64,000 nt of DNA from Lineus longissimus (taxonomy: Eukaryota > Nemertea > Pilidiophora > Heteronemertea > Lineidae): NCBI RefSeq assembly GCF_910592395.1, contig NC_088311.1:1180501-1244500 (forward strand). Reading direction: 5' to 3'. The notes below the pieces were generated by a model, which saw only the letters and a program-made list of their open reading frames with translations, ran no database searches and was not told the DNA's origin. The translations under genes and the position numbers were made by a program. Positions 60,523 through 64,000 of this stretch are shown here, piece by piece. Positions within the stretch are counted from its first letter, which is position 1; each line of letters starts with the position of its first letter.

Positions 60523-61683
60523 GGTAACTGTTGATCATGAGTCCACAACAGTTGCCATCCTGCTTCTGTGCCCGACAAAGCCTAATTTCCATCTTATAGA
60601 GTGGTTAATTAAAGTAATTACAATGAAATGAGACACTGTAATATCGGTTCCCAGAGCAAAACAAAACGACCAGTCTCGCGCTTCCCTTGAAAGATTAAAC
60701 TTCGGTCTCTCTCTTGATTTAATTGGTGTCATTTGTTCTAATTAATTGTATGAAGGCTTTAATGAAGTATCGGTATTGCCAACATCAGAATAATTGCTTT
60801 ATTTCTAGTAACTGAATCGATTTCTTTTGTTAAGGATAGACGATCGAGTTGATCAAGTTGTCGACTAATTGCGAATGGAGCCAATTTATCCATTCTACAC
60901 CTCTTGTAATATGACTCAACGCAAGTTTTGATTACCAACTATGTTTGGCTCATTTCAGTTCGTTTGCTTGATTTACTGGACTACACAAATATATCACATC
61001 GTTTGAACTGAAGTGCATCAAAAAGTATATCATACAATTACATGTACTACCTTGTTAACTCGAACACTTGAAGGTTCAACCTGATAAAGTGTCAGACCAC
61101 GGGCCAATTCTTGTCGCAGGCACCAGTGATCACCACTGCAAACGAGTGATTTTGTTGCATGCGATCATGGTCTCAGTGCACCGCGGTCTTTAGGACGTTG
61201 ACTCGCCAATCAACCAATCCACAGTGTACCAGGTCGAATAGGTTTTTTCGGAATGTCAGATTTTCATCGTCGGAGATAATTGGCGTACAATGTTGATGAA
61301 TTGACATAATTGTTTGTGGAATACCAGTAAATGGGCTTTTGCAGCAAAACATTTGGCATTAACTCGGATCATTACCTGCATTCTCAACATTAATAGTCAC
61401 CATTGGTTCCAAATTGAATACCAGTCCGACTATTACTCATATCAGTTGTCTGGTTCCTTCCTGAGCAGGTCTGTTACCAAAAAACAAAGGTAGGTTGCCA
61501 TTACTACCAGTTTCAATCAAATTTATCAATTGAATGATTCCCTATTTGAAATTATCTACGAACCTAGTGAAGAGTGTTGGGCCTCATTTCACAGAAAACA
61601 AATAAAAGAACAAGTTGCAAGAGCAAAGCATGTCATGTTCTTAGAGTCTCTTCATTTCAAGACACAAGCCATTTTACCTTTCA
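60523..61683. other. Intergenic region between the divergent single-exon GPCR and the small secreted gene
   Basis: It contains the upstream regions of both genes. No TATA box or coding exon could be assigned. A CCTTTCAG acceptor at its right end implies a noncoding 5' exon of the secreted gene somewhere here. Confidence 0.4.
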
Positions 61684-61699
61684 GGACCAAGGCTTGGAG

Positions 61700-61760
61700 A
61701 TGTTGCTGATAAGCTCAATAACCCTCTTGTGTCTCGTCGTGTCAGTGGCCACTGCTAAAT
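61700..61760 (+). CDS. Small secreted protein, exon 1 (signal peptide)
   Basis: It has 20 codons plus one base. The open reading continues a few codons past the donor GTACGT, so the exon end is set by the splice signal and the in-phase exon 2. Confidence 0.75.
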
Positions 61761-62454
61761 GTACGTTCTTACAACAAGCATTCCTTTTCCTCCTTTAAAT
61801 CTGTGTGCATGCGCATGAGTATGAGTCCCTCTGGACAGGTAGGTCGAGATGGAAGTCATTTGTTAAGCCTACTTGGAGAAATATCGCGGGCAATAAAGAT
61901 AGTCCTTAAGAGCATCACAAATGTCTGACCCTGTCTCAGTGAGAATTCTTGTTCTGTATCTTGGGCTTCACTGGCAGGCACCCTATCGACGTTTCGTACA
62001 TCAGTTTTAACCCAAGTGTAACAATCGCCGCATTGATTCAATGATGAGATGGTGTCTAGCATATATGACTGTGGATCCTGTCCGGTAAGACGGTAGCTCT
62101 TTCTTTCCAGCCAAAGACTGTTATGAGCGAGGGATAAACACCTACACTCATGTGGGCAAGGCGATCGTCAACATCCCCTTGGAGAAGAAGAATGGCGAAC
62201 TGCCATATGGCATCCGCGTCAGTGTAGACGAAGTCTTCAACGGTGCTTACCGCGTCTCAGCCATCATGAAGTCTGGTCGCACGCTGTCAGAGGCCACCTA
62301 CGCCACGAAGGGTGAGATGCAATTTGACCCGAGATTAGCCCCGTTCAGTAGTATCAGAATCAAGTTTGTCCCGGGCAAGCCACCGGGCCTGATCGTCCGT
62401 AGGGACCAGAAACCCATGATTCGGATCCGTTTATTTGGATGTTATAAAGATTAA
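61700..62454 (+). CDS. Small secreted protein, 134 aa, two coding exons, family not recognised
   Basis: Exon 1 (61700-61760) and exon 2 (62111-62454) join in phase 1 (T|CC, Ser21) using donor T|GTACGT and acceptor TTCTTTCCAG. Together they give 135 codons with the stop. Residues 1-19 are a clear signal peptide (L-L-C-L-V-V-S-V-A-T-A). The mature part is basic and rich in beta-prone residues. It has only two cysteines, C24 and C131, at its two ends, which suggests one disulfide closing a single domain. No membrane segment follows the signal. A 5' UTR acceptor (TTACCTTTCAG) sits 15 bases before the ATG. The function is unknown. The next gene starts with the same architecture. Confidence 0.75.
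62111..62454 (+). CDS. Small secreted protein, exon 2 (mature domain)
   Basis: It encodes residues 22-134 after the split Ser codon and ends in TAA. It has no internal Met start of its own except M73 and later ones, so it needs exon 1. Confidence 0.78.
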
Positions 62455-63732
62455 ACTTGTGTTCATGTAGTGCTCATGAAATTCGGGAGATGCGCTCTCG
62501 TCTGGTTCTTCAATCGACGTATTTCTCCATTTCTTGGCGATGATTGATAATGCAGTTCTGAAAGAAAACCAAACAGCACCTTCATCTGATGGGGTGCTGG
62601 ACGACAGAACTTTTTTCAATGTGATTTATGAGAACAGGAGGAACACGATGAAATGAAGGTAGTCCGGAACATTACCGAGAAGTCTCTTCGACATGTTGGG
62701 AGTGTTTTGTACTGCATAACGACATAACTATCTGTTATTTCTAGAGGCTATATTGTATATATACGTGTATAATCAATGGTTACTGAATATACTCTCTTCG
62801 TTAATTGCATGCCCACACTCACACATACACTCAGAATAAGGCATGGAACATGCTAATGACCATGCCATTAGTGAAGCAATGGATTATATTGGAATGTACA
62901 GAAGTTATTGAAGAGTCGCCAACCAACTTCATGACCACCGCTATATCTGTGTTTTGTCCTATCGTTTCGCTGATTTACCTAGTGATTTTGTCCATGCACA
63001 GTCCAAACATATCAATGGCATAAGTATGATATATAGTATTGCAGTTGTTGTTGTAGAGAGAATTTCATATCCACAACTTTCTAAATTGACTTTCTGTCAG
63101 CGTCGGCATCCGGCCGGGCCATATTTGTTGAAAGTGTTTTATGATCAACAGGTTTCAACCATGCAGAAGGTCATTTATCGAGCCGAAACATTTGCTGCTG
63201 TCTAGGTAATTGGCTTAATTCAGCACAATTCATGCGGTACTTAAGATCATTGGCAGTTCTGACAAACAGACCTAATGTCGACTAAAGCGGGTCAACTTTC
63301 GAGATCGGTCCGGTAAGTAGAACCTAATTCCTTGTTAACATATTAAAATGGTGATATTTCCTCATCAGTCTCTAAGAGTTCTCCCACAAAAAGATGAAAC
63401 ATTTACGGCTATTTTTGTTTTTTAATTGTAACTTTATTACGTAAGAAGGCTACCTTGGGGTCATCATAGAATCGTCGATTGGAAATCTGAAGTAAAACGT
63501 GGCCTTTCACTGGCATGGGCCAAGATTCGGTCAATCAACGGAACGCAATGTTGAAAGATACATGTTTTTTTTACACTATCGGTGGTTATCGACAGCGACC
63601 ATGACTTTGCAATAGGGGGAAACAGAGAAAAACTTGTTAATCTATATTTCAGTGGAGGGGAAAACGGGGAATTCATCATCTCACATATATGCCGTTATAT
63701 ATACATTTTACACTAACGTGATTTTTATTTCA
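62455..63732. other. Intergenic region between two small secreted-protein genes
   Basis: No supported coding sequence was seen. It should contain the 3' UTR of the first gene and the promoter and noncoding exon of the next, whose acceptor TTTTTATTTCAG ends at 63733. Confidence 0.4.
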
Positions 63733-63760
63733 GATTTTGAAATCGGCAATTTGACAAGAG

Positions 63761-63836
63761 ATGGTTAATATTATCGACGTGGTGTTGTTATTTGTTCTTG
63801 CAGCTGTATCAAACGCTCTAACTGCGTCCGATTTAG
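63761..63836 (+). CDS. Signal-peptide exon of a second secreted protein, cut by the window edge
   Basis: The ATG opens 25 codons plus one base with a hydrophobic core (V-V-L-L-F-V-L-A-A-V-S-N-A) and ends at donor G|GTACGT, phase 1. A 5' UTR acceptor (TTTATTTCAG) lies 27 bases before the ATG. This arrangement, including intron phase and donor sequence, matches the gene at 61700. The mature part lies beyond position 64000, so homology cannot be tested here. Confidence 0.55.
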
Positions 63837-64000
63837 GTACGTATTTCACTGACTAAACTGCATATTGATCATAGAGACATTTATAACAAAGGGGTGATGA
63901 ACAGAATGGCTTTACCAGTGTAAGCACGGCGTTCCACTCCAGGTTTCAAATATTTGACAGCACTTAAAGTGCAGTGGCTGTCATCTTCATTATTAGCATA

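Overview
The window is animal nuclear DNA from an invertebrate. Split genes have GT-AG introns and matching phases, two single-exon starts sit in ACCATGG Kozak contexts, one gene has introns of up to about 26 kb, and there are no operons or ribosome binding sites. The families (class A neuropeptide-type GPCRs, a Cys-loop channel, a MARCH E3 ligase, a GT92 glycosyltransferase, a DC-STAMP-domain protein) fit a bilaterian. A lophotrochozoan is my guess, but the sequence does not settle it.

Layout. 1-1290: minus-strand 5' exons of a DC-STAMP-domain (DCST1/2-like) gene that runs off the left edge. 1828-2871: plus-strand single-exon MARCH-type RING-CH ubiquitin ligase, head to head with it. 4329-5885: plus-strand GT92 (DUF23) type II membrane glycosyltransferase with one coding exon. 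8598-45884: one minus-strand class A GPCR whose six coding exons I rebuilt by hand. All phases agree, giving 444 residues over 37 kb, with a possible TATA promoter and 5' UTR exon near 47.4 kb. Its roughly 26 kb first intron contains two weak candidate coding segments and a diverged duplication. 46-55 kb: gene-free, with a degenerate tandem repeat (48.75-49.32 kb) and a 439-bp Harbinger-like MITE (54262-54700). 55397-58671: minus-strand Cys-loop ligand-gated channel with cation-channel-type M2 flanks; its 5' exons are only partly resolved and a 34-bp minisatellite lies in its first intron. 59464-60522: minus-strand single-exon GPCR with unusual motif variants. 61700-62454: plus-strand two-exon small secreted protein, followed at 63761 by the signal-peptide exon of a second secreted protein with the same exon design, cut by the right edge.

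Three signalling receptors (two GPCRs and one ligand-gated channel) lie in the same orientation in the right-hand part. Nothing in the sequence shows that they work together. No rRNA, convincing tRNA, CRISPR array or intact autonomous transposon was seen. No clearly new system is evident. The items most worth checking are the secreted-protein pair, the unresolved extracellular exon of the channel, the cysteine-rich ORF near 37.0 kb and the orphan terminal exon at 36.7 kb.
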